DNA of 64,000 nt from assembly GCA_945861535.1 (NCBI GenBank), contig CAMAUZ010000002.1, forward strand, positions 1 to 64,000. Reading direction: 5' to 3'. How positions within the stretch are numbered: the first letter of the stretch is position 1; each line of letters opens with the position of its first letter. The notes below the pieces were generated by a model that saw only the letters and a list, made by a program, of their open reading frames with translations, made no database searches and was not told where the DNA came from. This DNA is from Akkermansia muciniphila (GTDB lineage: Bacteria > Verrucomicrobiota > Verrucomicrobiia > Limisphaerales > BJHT01). A program made the position numbers and the translations under genes. Below are positions 24,907 through 34,157 of this stretch, piece by piece.

Positions 24907-25955
24907 AGGACCGCCTTTCGGTTGGCCTCGGATGCGCCGATTTCCAACTGTTCGAGAATGCGGGCCAGCGTGACTTCATTGCCCAGCCCGAGTTCGCACG
25001 CGCGCCGCTGGCCGGCCAGCGCAATGGCGCGGGCGCGCGCGGGATTCACCAGCAGCTCCTGGCATTTCGCCACACACTCATCGGCGTCGTCCCAGAAAAC
25101 CGCCTCCACTCCATCGCTATACATCTGCACGTGCTCGCGCGTCCGCTCGGCGCAGAGGAGTCCGCCGATGGCTGGAATCTCGGCGCTCCGTTGCGTGTGC
25201 AAATCCCGGTTGCCCTGCGACACCAAGCCGAGGCTGACCTGCGCGTAGCGGATGGCCTTGACGTAGCCAGCGCCCAACACCGCGTGGCCGCGCAGGGCGC
25301 GCTGGAGCACCCGCCACTCGGGAGCTTTTTCCCAGCGATTGCCGTAGATCGCCAGCGGCACGCCCGACCGCAGCAGTTGCGCCAGGAAGCCGCCGCGTTC
25401 GGGCATCCAGGTGCCGACGAACACCACTGGCGCGCGCCACGCGGCCTCGTCGGCCGCGGAGAACGGCTCGGGCGCATGGGCCACTTCATCGTAGCCGCGA
25501 TAAACTTGCAGAAGGTTTCGGACACCGAGCGCGCGGTATTCCGTCGTGCTCTCGTCCCGCACGACCACGCACAAATCGTAAGCGGGCAGGGCGCGCAGCA
25601 ACGTGCGCCAGAGGTTGCCATCGCGCCGGCCGGTGGGGTCGTCGAGGTTGTAACTCAGCACCTGACGGCACTGCTGCTTCAGCGCGGTCACGAGGTCGAG
25701 ACTCACTTCCGCGCCGCCGTCCACCCATGCGAGGTCGAAGCGTTCGCCGTGAATTGCGTTCAGTAAAAAATTGCGGATGCGCCCCGCCGCCAACGCGTAG
25801 CCGGTGAGATAGTTCAACTTGCCAAGCAGCCGCGACGGCCGCAGAGCGCGCTGCGGATTGAGATGGCGCACCCGGTGACCGAGGCGTTCGAGCGCCTGCG
25901 CCCGGTGCCGCGCGCTGCCGTGGGGATGATCGTCGCCGACAAAAAGAATGTTCAT
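24897..25955 (-). CDS. CgeB-like glycosyltransferase (GT1-like)
   Basis: A 352-residue protein starting NILFVGDDHPHGSARHRAQA, with FDLAWVDGGAEVSL and YNLDDPTGRRDGN. The second half has PVVFVGTWMPERGGFLAQL and ends in the EIPAIGGLLCAERTREH pattern of CgeB-type glycosyltransferases. It overlaps the Wzy-like gene by ten bases and the upstream GT4 gene by ATGA. It probably transfers a sugar in repeat-unit assembly; the family's donor specificity is poorly defined. Confidence 0.8.
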   Translation of the reverse strand: MNILFVGDDHPHGSARHRAQALERLGHRVRHLNPQRALRPSRLLGKLNYLTGYALAAGRIRNFLLNAIHGERFDLAWVDGGAEVSLDLVTALKQQCRQVLSYNLDDPTGRRDGNLWRTLLRALPAYDLCVVVRDESTTEYRALGVRNLLQVYRGYDEVAHAPEPFSAADEAAWRAPVVFVGTWMPERGGFLAQLLRSGVPLAIYGNRWEKAPEWRVLQRALRGHAVLGAGYVKAIRYAQVSLGLVSQGNRDLHTQRSAEIPAIGGLLCAERTREHVQMYSDGVEAVFWDDADECVAKCQELLVNPARARAIALAGQRRACELGLGNEVTLARILEQLEIGASEANRKAVLCD

Positions 25956-27085
25956 GGCTCGAGCAGCGCACGCGCGGCGGCCTCGATGCTGTAGCCAGCA
26001 AGGCGTTCACGGCACCAGTCAAAATCGCGGGGCAACGCCGATAACGCGACGAGGTGCCGCGCCAGTTGGGCCACATCGCCCACCGGGAACACCCCCACGC
26101 GTTCCCAGCTTTTGAACTCTTCCGCGCAACCGACCGCGTCCGAAACGATCGCCGCGCAGCCCGCCTGCAACGCTTCATTCACCACGAGGCCCCACGTTTC
26201 ACCCATGCGCCGTGACGGCAGCACGACCACGTCGGCGGCCAGGTAATAGTCCGGCAGCGCGGTCTGATTAATGAAGCCGGTGAAGATCGCGCGTGCATCG
26301 CGGGCGCGCAGACCGGCCTCGAGTTCGCCGGAGCCAACGAGCAGCAGACGCGTTCGCTGGCGCAGCGGCTCCGGCAGGAGTTGGCGCGCAGCGAAGAGGA
26401 GGTCGGGATTTTTTTTGGGAATGAGTTTGCCGAAAAACGCGACGACCAGTTCGTGATCCGCGACGCCCAGTTGTTGCCGCGCGGCCCGACGACGACGCTC
26501 CTTCTCCGCGCGGGTCACGTCACGCAAAGGATCAGTCACGCAGTAGCGAGCCGGCCGCAAGCGCTCCGGAGCGACGCCGTGCCGGAGCAGATGCCGACGG
26601 TTCAATTCGCCGATGAAAAACGCGCGCTGCAAAGGCCGGTAGAGCAACCGGTAGCACAGGCGGCGGACGGCCTCTTTCCACGGCGCGCGGTCGAAGGCGG
26701 CATCCTGCGTCTCGGAGCGCAGCCACACGGGAATCCCGAGGCGCAGCGCGGCGAAATACGCGGCGAAATCCATCTGGAACACGAGGCCGTTGAGCAGCAC
26801 GGCGGCGGGGCGTTCGCGTCGGAGTCGCGCCGCGATGCCGCGGCCGTGCAGGCTCGTGCGATGTTCGAGCGTGTCGCCGCGCTGGTTGTGCAACACTTCA
26901 AACGGGTAGCCTGCGAGCAGCTCGGTGTCCCATTTCACCGCGCGTCCAAAGCCCGGATCGTGGTGGCCGCGCATCGAGCCATCGGTGCCGAACAGCACTT
27001 TGCACGCGCCCGCGCGCAGCCGTTCCATGCACTGATAGACGGGCACGCGATATTGGATGGGATGCGATTCAAGAACGAGCAGCAT
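25952..27085 (-). CDS. Glycosyltransferase family 4
   Basis: A 377-residue GT-B enzyme. It starts LLVLESHPIQYRVPVYQCME, a form common in WfgS/WbnK-like proteins. Donor-site motifs are VAFFGKLIPKKNPDLLFAA, LLLVGSGELEAGLRAR and VVLPSRRMGETWGLVVNEAL. It overlaps the next upstream gene by 17 bases. Its role is one transfer in the exopolysaccharide unit; specificity is unknown. Confidence 0.88.
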   Translation of the reverse strand: MLLVLESHPIQYRVPVYQCMERLRAGACKVLFGTDGSMRGHHDPGFGRAVKWDTELLAGYPFEVLHNQRGDTLEHRTSLHGRGIAARLRRERPAAVLLNGLVFQMDFAAYFAALRLGIPVWLRSETQDAAFDRAPWKEAVRRLCYRLLYRPLQRAFFIGELNRRHLLRHGVAPERLRPARYCVTDPLRDVTRAEKERRRRAARQQLGVADHELVVAFFGKLIPKKNPDLLFAARQLLPEPLRQRTRLLLVGSGELEAGLRARDARAIFTGFINQTALPDYYLAADVVVLPSRRMGETWGLVVNEALQAGCAAIVSDAVGCAEEFKSWERVGVFPVGDVAQLARHLVALSALPRDFDWCRERLAGYSIEAAARALLEP

Positions 27086-28238
27086 GGCCTTGGTGCAAGC
27101 GGCGGCAGACCTCGAAATATTCGCGCCCGTAACTGTCCCAGCCGCCGAGCGCGCGGGCGCGGGTCAGCGCATTTTCGGCCATGCGCCGCTGGAGCGGGGC
27201 GTCGTCGGCCAGTTGCTGCAAGCGTTCCCGGAGCGCTTCGCTCTGCCCGGCCGGCACGACAAAGCCGTTGCTCCCGTTGGCGATCAGGTCCGGTCCGCCG
27301 GAGTTTTCCGACGCAATCACCGGACAGCCACAGGCCATCGCCTGGCCCATCACCATGCCGAAGCCATCGCTCAAACTCGGCAGCACGAGCACATGGCTGC
27401 TGCTCATCCACCGCGACAGAGCGGACTGCGGCCGCGGTCCCGCAAAGGTCACGTCGGCAAATTGTTTTCCGCGGCAATAGGCCGCCATCTCCGGGGCCAT
27501 TGCACCGATGAGCACCAGTTCCTTGCGCGGGTGTCGCAACGCGGCGAAGGCCTCCAGCAGATAGGGAATCCCCTTGTTGAAGGAGATCGCGCCCACAAAG
27601 AGCACGACGAACTTGTCATCCGGCGGCAGCGCGACCCTTTGAAAACGCGACAGGTCCATCCCGTACGGCACCCGGCGCAATTTGCCGGGCGCAATTCCTT
27701 CCGCGACGAAGCTACGCTCCGCAAACGACGACGGCACCGTGATCACATCCGCCGACGCGTACTCGGCCTCCTCCTGCGCACGGTTTCGTGGATCGACTCC
27801 CTCGAAGGGTGCGCCGCGTTTGCGAAACTCCTCCCGCAGCAACCGCTCATGCGCCACGATGTGCGCCGAACCCCGATCGCAGATCACTTTGGCCCCGCGC
27901 GCGCGCGCCCGCCGACCCGACTTTAATGCCGCTCCCGAGAGGCCGACGAACACATCGCAGTCCCGCAGATTTTTCTCCACGAGCCAGTCGTGCGTCTGAT
28001 GCACCCGCCACGCCAGCTCGTGGTCAAACCAGCGATGCGTCAGGCCGAAATATCCGCGCGCCATGTAGGCCGTCAGCAGCCACGGGAGCGTGTGGACCTT
28101 CTCGACCGGCAGCCCCTCACCCCGCAATTTCCAGCGTGGATAACCCGTGAAAATGCACTCGAGCGCCGCGCGCTGGTGCAACTGCCGCGCGAGATCGAAG
28201 TGGTGAAATTTCCCGTGACAGGATTGCACGATGCGCAT
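27069..28238 (-). CDS. Glycosyltransferase family 4
   Basis: A 389-residue GT-B enzyme with an N-terminal MRIVQSCHGKFHHFDLARQL and a donor half holding VLFVGAISFNKGIPYLLEAF and VLPSLSDGFGMVMGQAMACG. It has an unusually good ribosome-binding site for this window (AGGAGGGCTGA just before the ATG). It abuts the flippase gene with no gap. It is another repeat-unit transferase of unknown specificity. Confidence 0.88.
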   Translation of the reverse strand: MRIVQSCHGKFHHFDLARQLHQRAALECIFTGYPRWKLRGEGLPVEKVHTLPWLLTAYMARGYFGLTHRWFDHELAWRVHQTHDWLVEKNLRDCDVFVGLSGAALKSGRRARARGAKVICDRGSAHIVAHERLLREEFRKRGAPFEGVDPRNRAQEEAEYASADVITVPSSFAERSFVAEGIAPGKLRRVPYGMDLSRFQRVALPPDDKFVVLFVGAISFNKGIPYLLEAFAALRHPRKELVLIGAMAPEMAAYCRGKQFADVTFAGPRPQSALSRWMSSSHVLVLPSLSDGFGMVMGQAMACGCPVIASENSGGPDLIANGSNGFVVPAGQSEALRERLQQLADDAPLQRRMAENALTRARALGGWDSYGREYFEVCRRLHQGHAARS

Positions 28239-29735
28239 TCAGCCCTCCTGTCGGCAAAAGTTAAGCGATCCCATGAACCGCCGCGCCGGAGCCGCAAGTC
28301 CGTCGCCGAACAGCAGCAGCGCGATCGCTCCCGTCACGGTCGCGGCGAGCGTAGCACAGCCCGCGCGCAGGACCCACGACGCGCCCTCCAGCCACACCAG
28401 CAACGCGTAAACACCCGGCACCACCACCACCGGCAGCGCTGCCGCAGCCCACAAGCGCGCGGATTGCGGGTCTTCACCGGGCGGTCGATTCCAGCGGAAG
28501 ATCACGACCGCCAGAACCAGCTCGGTGATGAGCCACGCCAGCAGCAGCCCCGGCTCGCCGGCGATCTGCGCGAGCCACAGGCCCGCCACACTCATGACGA
28601 GATAGCCGCCGCCAATGAGCAGCGTCGCGCGCTCGTGGCAATTGGTCGCGAGCGGCAGCGCGTATTGGTTGTCCTTGAAAATGGTCGCCAGACCAACTGC
28701 GGCCATCAACGCGAGCATCGCGGCTGAAGGGTCGGTGCGCCCGTGCAGCCAGAGTTCGATGACCCACGGACTCAGCACGGCGAGGGCAACGACGAGAAAC
28801 CCACCGCCCGCGAGCGCGACCGTTTCGCTGAAGCGCTGGAGTTTCCAAAGCTGTCCCGGAATCGGACCACCGAAGGATCGTGTCAGCTCCTGCTGCACGG
28901 CGAGTTGCACGGGCGTGAGCAACTGGCGCGCGGCCGAAAACAACGTGCGGGTGGTGGCGAAGGTGACGACGGCGACCGGCCCGAGGGTCCACTGCAAAAT
29001 CAGCAGGGGCACCTCGTAGAGGACAAGAAAGTTCAGCGTGGTGAGACCGAAGAACAGGCTGGGGCAAACCATTTCCCGGGCCTCGTGCGTATTCCATTCC
29101 CGGAGACTGGGAGCCACGGGACTGCGTCGGGTGTCCCACAGCACCAGAGCAATCCCAACGACGACGCTGACGACATGCGCGACCGCGAGCCAGACAATGT
29201 CGCAGCGCCAGTGGAGCAGCAGCAGCGAGGCGACGAGCAATCCGGCGCGTTGCAGGTTGTCCCATTGCTGCGCGCGGTGGGCCGCACCGCTGGCGCGCAG
29301 CACCGCGGCGAGTTGCCCCTGAATGAGCCGGAGAATCACCCACGTTCCCAACAGCAGCAGGACCGGACGCGCCTCCGTCGGCGACCAGCCGAGCCGCAGC
29401 CAGCTTTCCAACGGCAATCCTTGCGCGATGAGCAGCCCCAGAAAACCCAGGCCGCCCAGTCCGAGCGCCAGTCGCAGTCCAATTGATTGCAGGCGGCAGA
29501 ACTGTGCGAAATCACCCGCGGCATGGAGCATCGTCAGCCGGTTGTTGAGATAGGTTTGCAGCCCGAAGTCGAGATTGCCCAACTGCCCGGCCGCCGCCAT
29601 TACCACCAGCCACGCGCCATAACCCTCAACCCCGAACTGCCGCAGGAACGCGACCGGCAACAGGAGTTGCTGCGCCAGATTAATGCCTTGGCCAAGGCCA
29701 ATGCTGAATGAGTGTTTAGCCAGACGACGCCACAT
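28239..29735 (-). CDS. Wzx-like polysaccharide flippase
   Basis: A 498-residue protein of about 12-14 hydrophobic helices with the MATE/MOP layout of Wzx-type flippases: the opening KHSFSIGLGQGINLAQQLLL, GLQTYLNNRLTMLHA, and then repeated membrane pairs. It would move the undecaprenyl-linked repeat unit to the periplasmic face, where a Wzy polymerase joins units. It is directly upstream of the glycosyltransferases and downstream of the Wzc gene. No catalytic residues are expected. Confidence 0.85.
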   Translation of the reverse strand: MWRRLAKHSFSIGLGQGINLAQQLLLPVAFLRQFGVEGYGAWLVVMAAAGQLGNLDFGLQTYLNNRLTMLHAAGDFAQFCRLQSIGLRLALGLGGLGFLGLLIAQGLPLESWLRLGWSPTEARPVLLLLGTWVILRLIQGQLAAVLRASGAAHRAQQWDNLQRAGLLVASLLLLHWRCDIVWLAVAHVVSVVVGIALVLWDTRRSPVAPSLREWNTHEAREMVCPSLFFGLTTLNFLVLYEVPLLILQWTLGPVAVVTFATTRTLFSAARQLLTPVQLAVQQELTRSFGGPIPGQLWKLQRFSETVALAGGGFLVVALAVLSPWVIELWLHGRTDPSAAMLALMAAVGLATIFKDNQYALPLATNCHERATLLIGGGYLVMSVAGLWLAQIAGEPGLLLAWLITELVLAVVIFRWNRPPGEDPQSARLWAAAALPVVVVPGVYALLVWLEGASWVLRAGCATLAATVTGAIALLLFGDGLAAPARRFMGSLNFCRQEG

Positions 29736-29758
29736 TCGCTCAATGAGATGCGCCCGGA

Positions 29759-31858
29759 CTAGGCGCGGGTGACGGCTTTGGGCGCGGGCCGCGAACGGAC
29801 GCCGTAGGTCTTGTAACCGTATTGATAGTAAACGTCGGAGACGGCATCCGCGCGGTTGAAGACAAAGCCCAGCACCTTCACCCGACGTTGGTAGAACATC
29901 TCCAAAGCCTGGGTCAGTACGCCCGCGCGGCTGCGGCGCCGGCGCACGACCATCAGCACCCCGTCCATCTGCGGGGCGAGCGTCACCGCATCCGCACCGG
30001 CAAACACCGGCGCGCTGTCCACGATCACGTAGTCATAGCCCTTCGACCACTCCTTCAACTGCTGGCATTGGGTGGCGTTGATATAGAAGGAATTGGCCAG
30101 CCCATGTGACTGACCCCGCGGGAGCAGATGCAGATTGGGATGAGCCACCGAGGGCGTCACTTTCTCGAACGGCAATCCCTGAGTGAACAGTTCCACCAAG
30201 CCCGGCGCGAGCGGAGTGTTGAAGGTTTGATGCAAGGCACCGCGGGTAAGATCGGCGTCAATGAGCAACACCCGCGAACCGGCCAGCGCCATTGTCATCG
30301 CAAGGTTGGCGGCGATGGTGGACTTGCCTTCGTCCGGCACGCCGCTGGTCACCAACAGATATTTCGGAAAACGACCTGTGCCGTCAGCCACTTGAATCGA
30401 GGAGTAAATGTGACGGATACTCTCCGCGAAGAGCGAGCGCTCGTCATTCGCACTGATCGGCTTCAAGGGATTCCGACGCGAAACTCCGGGTACCTCTGGA
30501 ACCTGCGCCACCACAGTCTCTTCAAACTGCTCCTTCAATTCCTTGAGACTCGCAATGCGATCGTCACTGCGTTCCCAGACAACCAACAAGCCCAGACCGA
30601 GTAGCAAGCCAACCGCAGCCGCCACACCCAGCTTCAGGGGCAACTGATTGATCGCCGTGGCCAGACCGGCCCGCTCCAGGGTGACAATGTTCTCCGGTTC
30701 GAGGTTCTTGTTCACGTCCACGTTTTGCAGCAACCGCAAGAGTTGATCATACAATGCCTGGGTGCGGGCGAGATTGGCCTTGTGCTGATCGAAATCCGCC
30801 ATGCGGGTGTTCGCCTCCAGCACCTTGGCCTCCCAGTCACGGATGGTCGTCAGGACGCTCTGCATGCGCAGTTTCACCGAGCGGCGCGCGGAATCCAACT
30901 GGTCGCGGCTCTGATCATGATAGACCTCGATCAGCTTCTCCACGCGGGCGATGTCTTCCTTCAACTTGACCATCTTAGGATGCTCCGGACGCATGAACAG
31001 CCCCCACTCATCCCGCTGGAATTTGAACAACTGAATCTGCTGCTTGGCGGTGAGATAGTCAGCCGGCGGAAGGATGCCGACCGTTGAGGAATCATTGACC
31101 ATTTTTGAGTCAGAGCCTCGATTCTTGATCTGGCTGCCCACATTCTCCTCGGCGGTGAGTGATAGAAGCACCTTCTCCTCCACCTGCAGATCAGACATCT
31201 GGGTGGTCAGGCGCGCGAGATAGTTGCCCGCGGCCGAACCCATCTCCTGCAGCAAGGCGACGTTGTTCAGCTTCTTAAACTGGTGCAGTTTGTCCTGCTC
31301 ACTCTTCAACTCTTTCTCCTGCTGCAGCAATTTGGCGGTCAGCGAGGCGAGCGTGTCATCGGAAGCCACCACGCGCATCTCTTTCTTGTAGGCGAGATAT
31401 TCATCCGCCAGCGCATTCAAGAAGGCCTGCGCATACGCACCATCCTCGCTCGTGGACCGGAGGAGAAAAATCGAGGTCCGCCGAATTTGGGTGACTGAGA
31501 GCAGGACCAGGGCGCGATTAATCTCGGGTTGTGCCGCCTTCAAGGCCGCATGAGCACGTTCCTTGAGTTTCTCGCTCTGCATCAACTCAATCTGCGTCCC
31601 GAAGAAATTCATGTTGTCATCCGAGAACATTCCACTCTCGGGCAGCTTCACCTTGCCGCCGACCATCATGCGGGCAAAGGAGCTGTATTCCACCGGTTCA
31701 TTGAGCGCCAGATAGGTCTGCCCACCCACGCACAGGAGGCTCGTCAGCCCTACCACCCACCACATGCGCCCCAGGAAACGCAGGTAACGATCCAACCGAG
31801 TGACTTCCGGAGACTCCGCCGGAGACTTCAGATGTCCGTTTCCATTTTTGTAGCTCAT
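29759..31858 (-). CDS. Wzc-like tyrosine autokinase/chain-length determinant
   Basis: A 699-residue inner-membrane protein. Residues about 20-440 form the Wzz-type domain with two helices (FLGRMWWVVGLTSLLCVGGQ and LGVAAAVGLLLGLGLLVVW) around a coiled-coil periplasmic part. The kinase domain has Walker A at about 506-514 (GVPDEGKST), Walker A-prime VLLIDADLTRG, and YVIVDSAPVF. The C-terminal tail carries the tyrosine cluster YYQYGYKTY at about 677-685, the usual autophosphorylation site. Such proteins regulate polymer length and drive export with the Wza pore encoded next door. Confidence 0.93.
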   Translation of the reverse strand: MSYKNGNGHLKSPAESPEVTRLDRYLRFLGRMWWVVGLTSLLCVGGQTYLALNEPVEYSSFARMMVGGKVKLPESGMFSDDNMNFFGTQIELMQSEKLKERAHAALKAAQPEINRALVLLSVTQIRRTSIFLLRSTSEDGAYAQAFLNALADEYLAYKKEMRVVASDDTLASLTAKLLQQEKELKSEQDKLHQFKKLNNVALLQEMGSAAGNYLARLTTQMSDLQVEEKVLLSLTAEENVGSQIKNRGSDSKMVNDSSTVGILPPADYLTAKQQIQLFKFQRDEWGLFMRPEHPKMVKLKEDIARVEKLIEVYHDQSRDQLDSARRSVKLRMQSVLTTIRDWEAKVLEANTRMADFDQHKANLARTQALYDQLLRLLQNVDVNKNLEPENIVTLERAGLATAINQLPLKLGVAAAVGLLLGLGLLVVWERSDDRIASLKELKEQFEETVVAQVPEVPGVSRRNPLKPISANDERSLFAESIRHIYSSIQVADGTGRFPKYLLVTSGVPDEGKSTIAANLAMTMALAGSRVLLIDADLTRGALHQTFNTPLAPGLVELFTQGLPFEKVTPSVAHPNLHLLPRGQSHGLANSFYINATQCQQLKEWSKGYDYVIVDSAPVFAGADAVTLAPQMDGVLMVVRRRRSRAGVLTQALEMFYQRRVKVLGFVFNRADAVSDVYYQYGYKTYGVRSRPAPKAVTRA

Positions 31859-31863
31859 GGTGG

Positions 31864-32568
31864 TTAAAAGCTGACCAACCGGGCCGGAACAAATACCAGA
31901 TCACCGCTCTGCAGCGTCAGATCTTTGTCCATTTTCCCTTTCTCGATAATTTCTACGACATCCACGGTGAAGGACTCCGGCTCCACGCCGGCCGGGCGTT
32001 TGCGGGTAACCTTGACATGCTTCTTATCCGCGAAATCGGTAAATCCGCCGGCCCGGAGGATGGCCTTGGTCAGTGTCAACGCCTCGTCACTCGGAATGTC
32101 CTGGGGACCGGAAGTGCGCAACTGCCCGACCAGATAAACCTTGCCACGATTCTTGCCGAACAGGTCCACGGCGACAATGACCGTGGCTTTGAGATAATAC
32201 TTTTTCTCGAGCTCGGTCTTGATTTCGCGCGCGAGGGAATAGCAGGTTTTCTCCGCCGCACTGACGCGTCCAATATAGGGAACCTCGAGTTCGCCAGTGT
32301 CGGAGATTAGGATCGGCTTGGGTTCCTCTTTGTCTTCGATGATGCGAAAACTAAGGCGATCTCCGATCGAGAGCTTCTGCTTGTCATCCAGCGCGTCCAT
32401 GGAGGCGAACCCGTTGGCGGGGAATCTCGGAGGCGGAAGAACGTCGGCGGCCCGGACTACCGGACCGAGCGATAAAAGGCCGGCGAGGCCCGCACACAGC
32501 AACACTCTGTGATACAGCGTCGCGAACGGGATGGACAACCTGACAAAATGAGTCTTCATATAGAACAC
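31864..32568 (-). CDS. Wza-like polysaccharide export protein
   Basis: A 234-residue exported protein with a signal peptide (about residues 15-40, cleavage near VVRAAD). The Poly_export domain follows (KLSIGDRLSFRIIED, ELEVPYIGRVSAAEKT), and then a SLBB-like segment beginning KVYLVGQLRTSGPQDIP. The end, LQSGDLVFVPARLVSF, is typical. It lacks the long C-terminal helix of E. coli Wza, as in many Verrucomicrobia and Bacteroidetes versions. It probably forms the periplasmic or outer-membrane export channel together with Wzc. The start may be the ATG at 32559 (MKTHFVRL). Confidence 0.9.
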   Translation of the reverse strand: MFYMKTHFVRLSIPFATLYHRVLLCAGLAGLLSLGPVVRAADVLPPPRFPANGFASMDALDDKQKLSIGDRLSFRIIEDKEEPKPILISDTGELEVPYIGRVSAAEKTCYSLAREIKTELEKKYYLKATVIVAVDLFGKNRGKVYLVGQLRTSGPQDIPSDEALTLTKAILRAGGFTDFADKKHVKVTRKRPAGVEPESFTVDVVEIIEKGKMDKDLTLQSGDLVFVPARLVSF

Positions 32569-32632
32569 AAAGTGGACAATGCGCCGCCCAAGTGTAGAAC
32601 TCGTGGCGGTTCGGTGTCGTTTTGGTGAACCT

Positions 32633-33925
32633 TTAGAAGCGGTAGGTCACTTCCAGAGTGACACTGTTCTGCCGGTAGTTGCGAAGCGCGAGGTCCGAGT
32701 CCTTGACGATGAAGTTGTAACCAATGGCGGCCCGGAGCTTTTCCGAAAGTTGCTGCGAGAGAGCCAGCCCGGCACCTAGCCGGTCATATTTCTCGGCACC
32801 GGTGGTCTTCAACTCCCGGCCGCGCTCGAAGAAGAGGCGGGGAGACACGGTCATGTGTTGCGAGATTTTCCAGTCCGCCTGATACCGCACCGTCCACAAC
32901 TCCAAGGCATCGGAGGCAATGCCGAGCTGCAGCTCCCGGCCTCCTTTAAGCGAATGCACAAAGTTCTGTCCTAGTTTATGCACGGTACCCAGTCCCGCAT
33001 AATAGGATTCTTGATCCGGTGTGGGTCCCACGGTGCCAGTGCGGTCGAAATCGTAGGCGATCATGCCCGCTTCCGCCGTGAGTTTGAAACGCGGCGTGAC
33101 AGCCACGACCGTGTCCGCACCCACCCGGAAATAGCGGTGGTCATTGAGAAAGGCCTGCTCGTAGTTATTGAAACCGCCGCCGGCCGAGAGGCCCAGCGAG
33201 AACGTGCGGGTGATTTGATAGGTGCCGTGGGCGTTGAAGTTCTCCGAGGAGTTGTTGAGCTGCTCAAACTGGCGCGAACTGCTGATAAATGTCACATGAT
33301 CGTATCCCAGGCTGAGCACGAGATTGTTATAGTCACCCACCACCTTCGCCCCGGCGGCGTTATTGAACCCACCAAACACAGCCGTGCCACTCACGCTACC
33401 AACCGCAATCGGGTCCTGGGTGTACGAAAACTGGTCGTGGAGATTGAGCAAGTAGTCTCCGAGATAGAAATCGAATGCCAATTCCGAACCGGGAGTGATC
33501 AACACCCGGTCATATTCGGAATTCTTCAGATAGAGGGCCGGACTGACACCGAGCGAAAGATTGATGGAATTGACGGTCGTCACCGGCAGAAAACCCCGCA
33601 CCGACACCGACGGACGAAAGATCGCATCCTGCTGGCGGGCGACGTCGGCGACGTTGATGTTGTCGTTATACTCAAAGTTCGCCCCGGCCTCGATCGCGAG
33701 CTTGAGGCGGCCGGTTTGTACGGTGTAGGGACTGTTTTCCAGCGCGGCGCGCTTGGCCAACGCAGCAGCCTCGCCGGCGATCGAGTAGCGCGGAGCCTCC
33801 TGTGCCGCGGCCGGGCCGGCCGACACCCCGCTCCACACGCCCAACACGGCAACGGTTCGCAGCAGTGCGCCGACGCTTCGGGGACGCTCAGAACTTGGGG
33901 CGGGCTGCGGCTTTGCTGTTGTCAT
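32633..33925 (-). CDS. Outer-membrane beta-barrel protein of the exopolysaccharide locus
   Basis: A 430-residue protein with a signal peptide after a long N-region (LLRTVAVLGVWSGVSAGPAA, cleavage near AAAQ). The rest alternates polar and hydrophobic residues, as in strands such as LKLAIEAGANFEYNDNINVA, YLKNSEYDRVL and LRAAIGYNFIVKDSDLALRN, and ends NSVTLEVTYRF with a C-terminal Phe, the outer-membrane barrel signature. Similar proteins accompany Wza/Wzc genes and may form or support the export port. The ATG at 33925 replaces a start 39 codons upstream lying in the divergent promoter. It is the first gene of the long minus-strand operon. Confidence 0.75.
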   Translation of the reverse strand: MTTAKPQPAPSSERPRSVGALLRTVAVLGVWSGVSAGPAAAQEAPRYSIAGEAAALAKRAALENSPYTVQTGRLKLAIEAGANFEYNDNINVADVARQQDAIFRPSVSVRGFLPVTTVNSINLSLGVSPALYLKNSEYDRVLITPGSELAFDFYLGDYLLNLHDQFSYTQDPIAVGSVSGTAVFGGFNNAAGAKVVGDYNNLVLSLGYDHVTFISSSRQFEQLNNSSENFNAHGTYQITRTFSLGLSAGGGFNNYEQAFLNDHRYFRVGADTVVAVTPRFKLTAEAGMIAYDFDRTGTVGPTPDQESYYAGLGTVHKLGQNFVHSLKGGRELQLGIASDALELWTVRYQADWKISQHMTVSPRLFFERGRELKTTGAEKYDRLGAGLALSQQLSEKLRAAIGYNFIVKDSDLALRNYRQNSVTLEVTYRF

Positions 33926-34157
33926 ATCATTGGCTGCTTCAATCGAACCTACACGATTGTCTGGTAGTTTGCGGCGTGAGCTTTCCAACTCCCGGCCCCG
34001 CTCACAAGCGACGATCAGGTTACGGCCACGCGAACTTGTCACAGTCGCCTGCTTTGTTTCGATCCGGCGGGGTGCTAAAGAACCAGCATGTCAAAGTGTA
34101 TATCTGTGGTTGTGTCCGCGGCCCGAAGCCGGGGTGCTGTGGTTACCCTATCCTGAA
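33926..34157. promoter_or_regulatory. Divergent promoter region of the exopolysaccharide locus
   Basis: These 232 bases separate the first minus-strand gene (outer-membrane protein) from the plus-strand initiating transferase, so promoters for both halves must lie here. Possible elements include TTGTCA near 34035 and TATATC near 34100 on the plus strand, but spacing is poor and I cannot assign them. No operator dyad stands out. Confidence 0.5.
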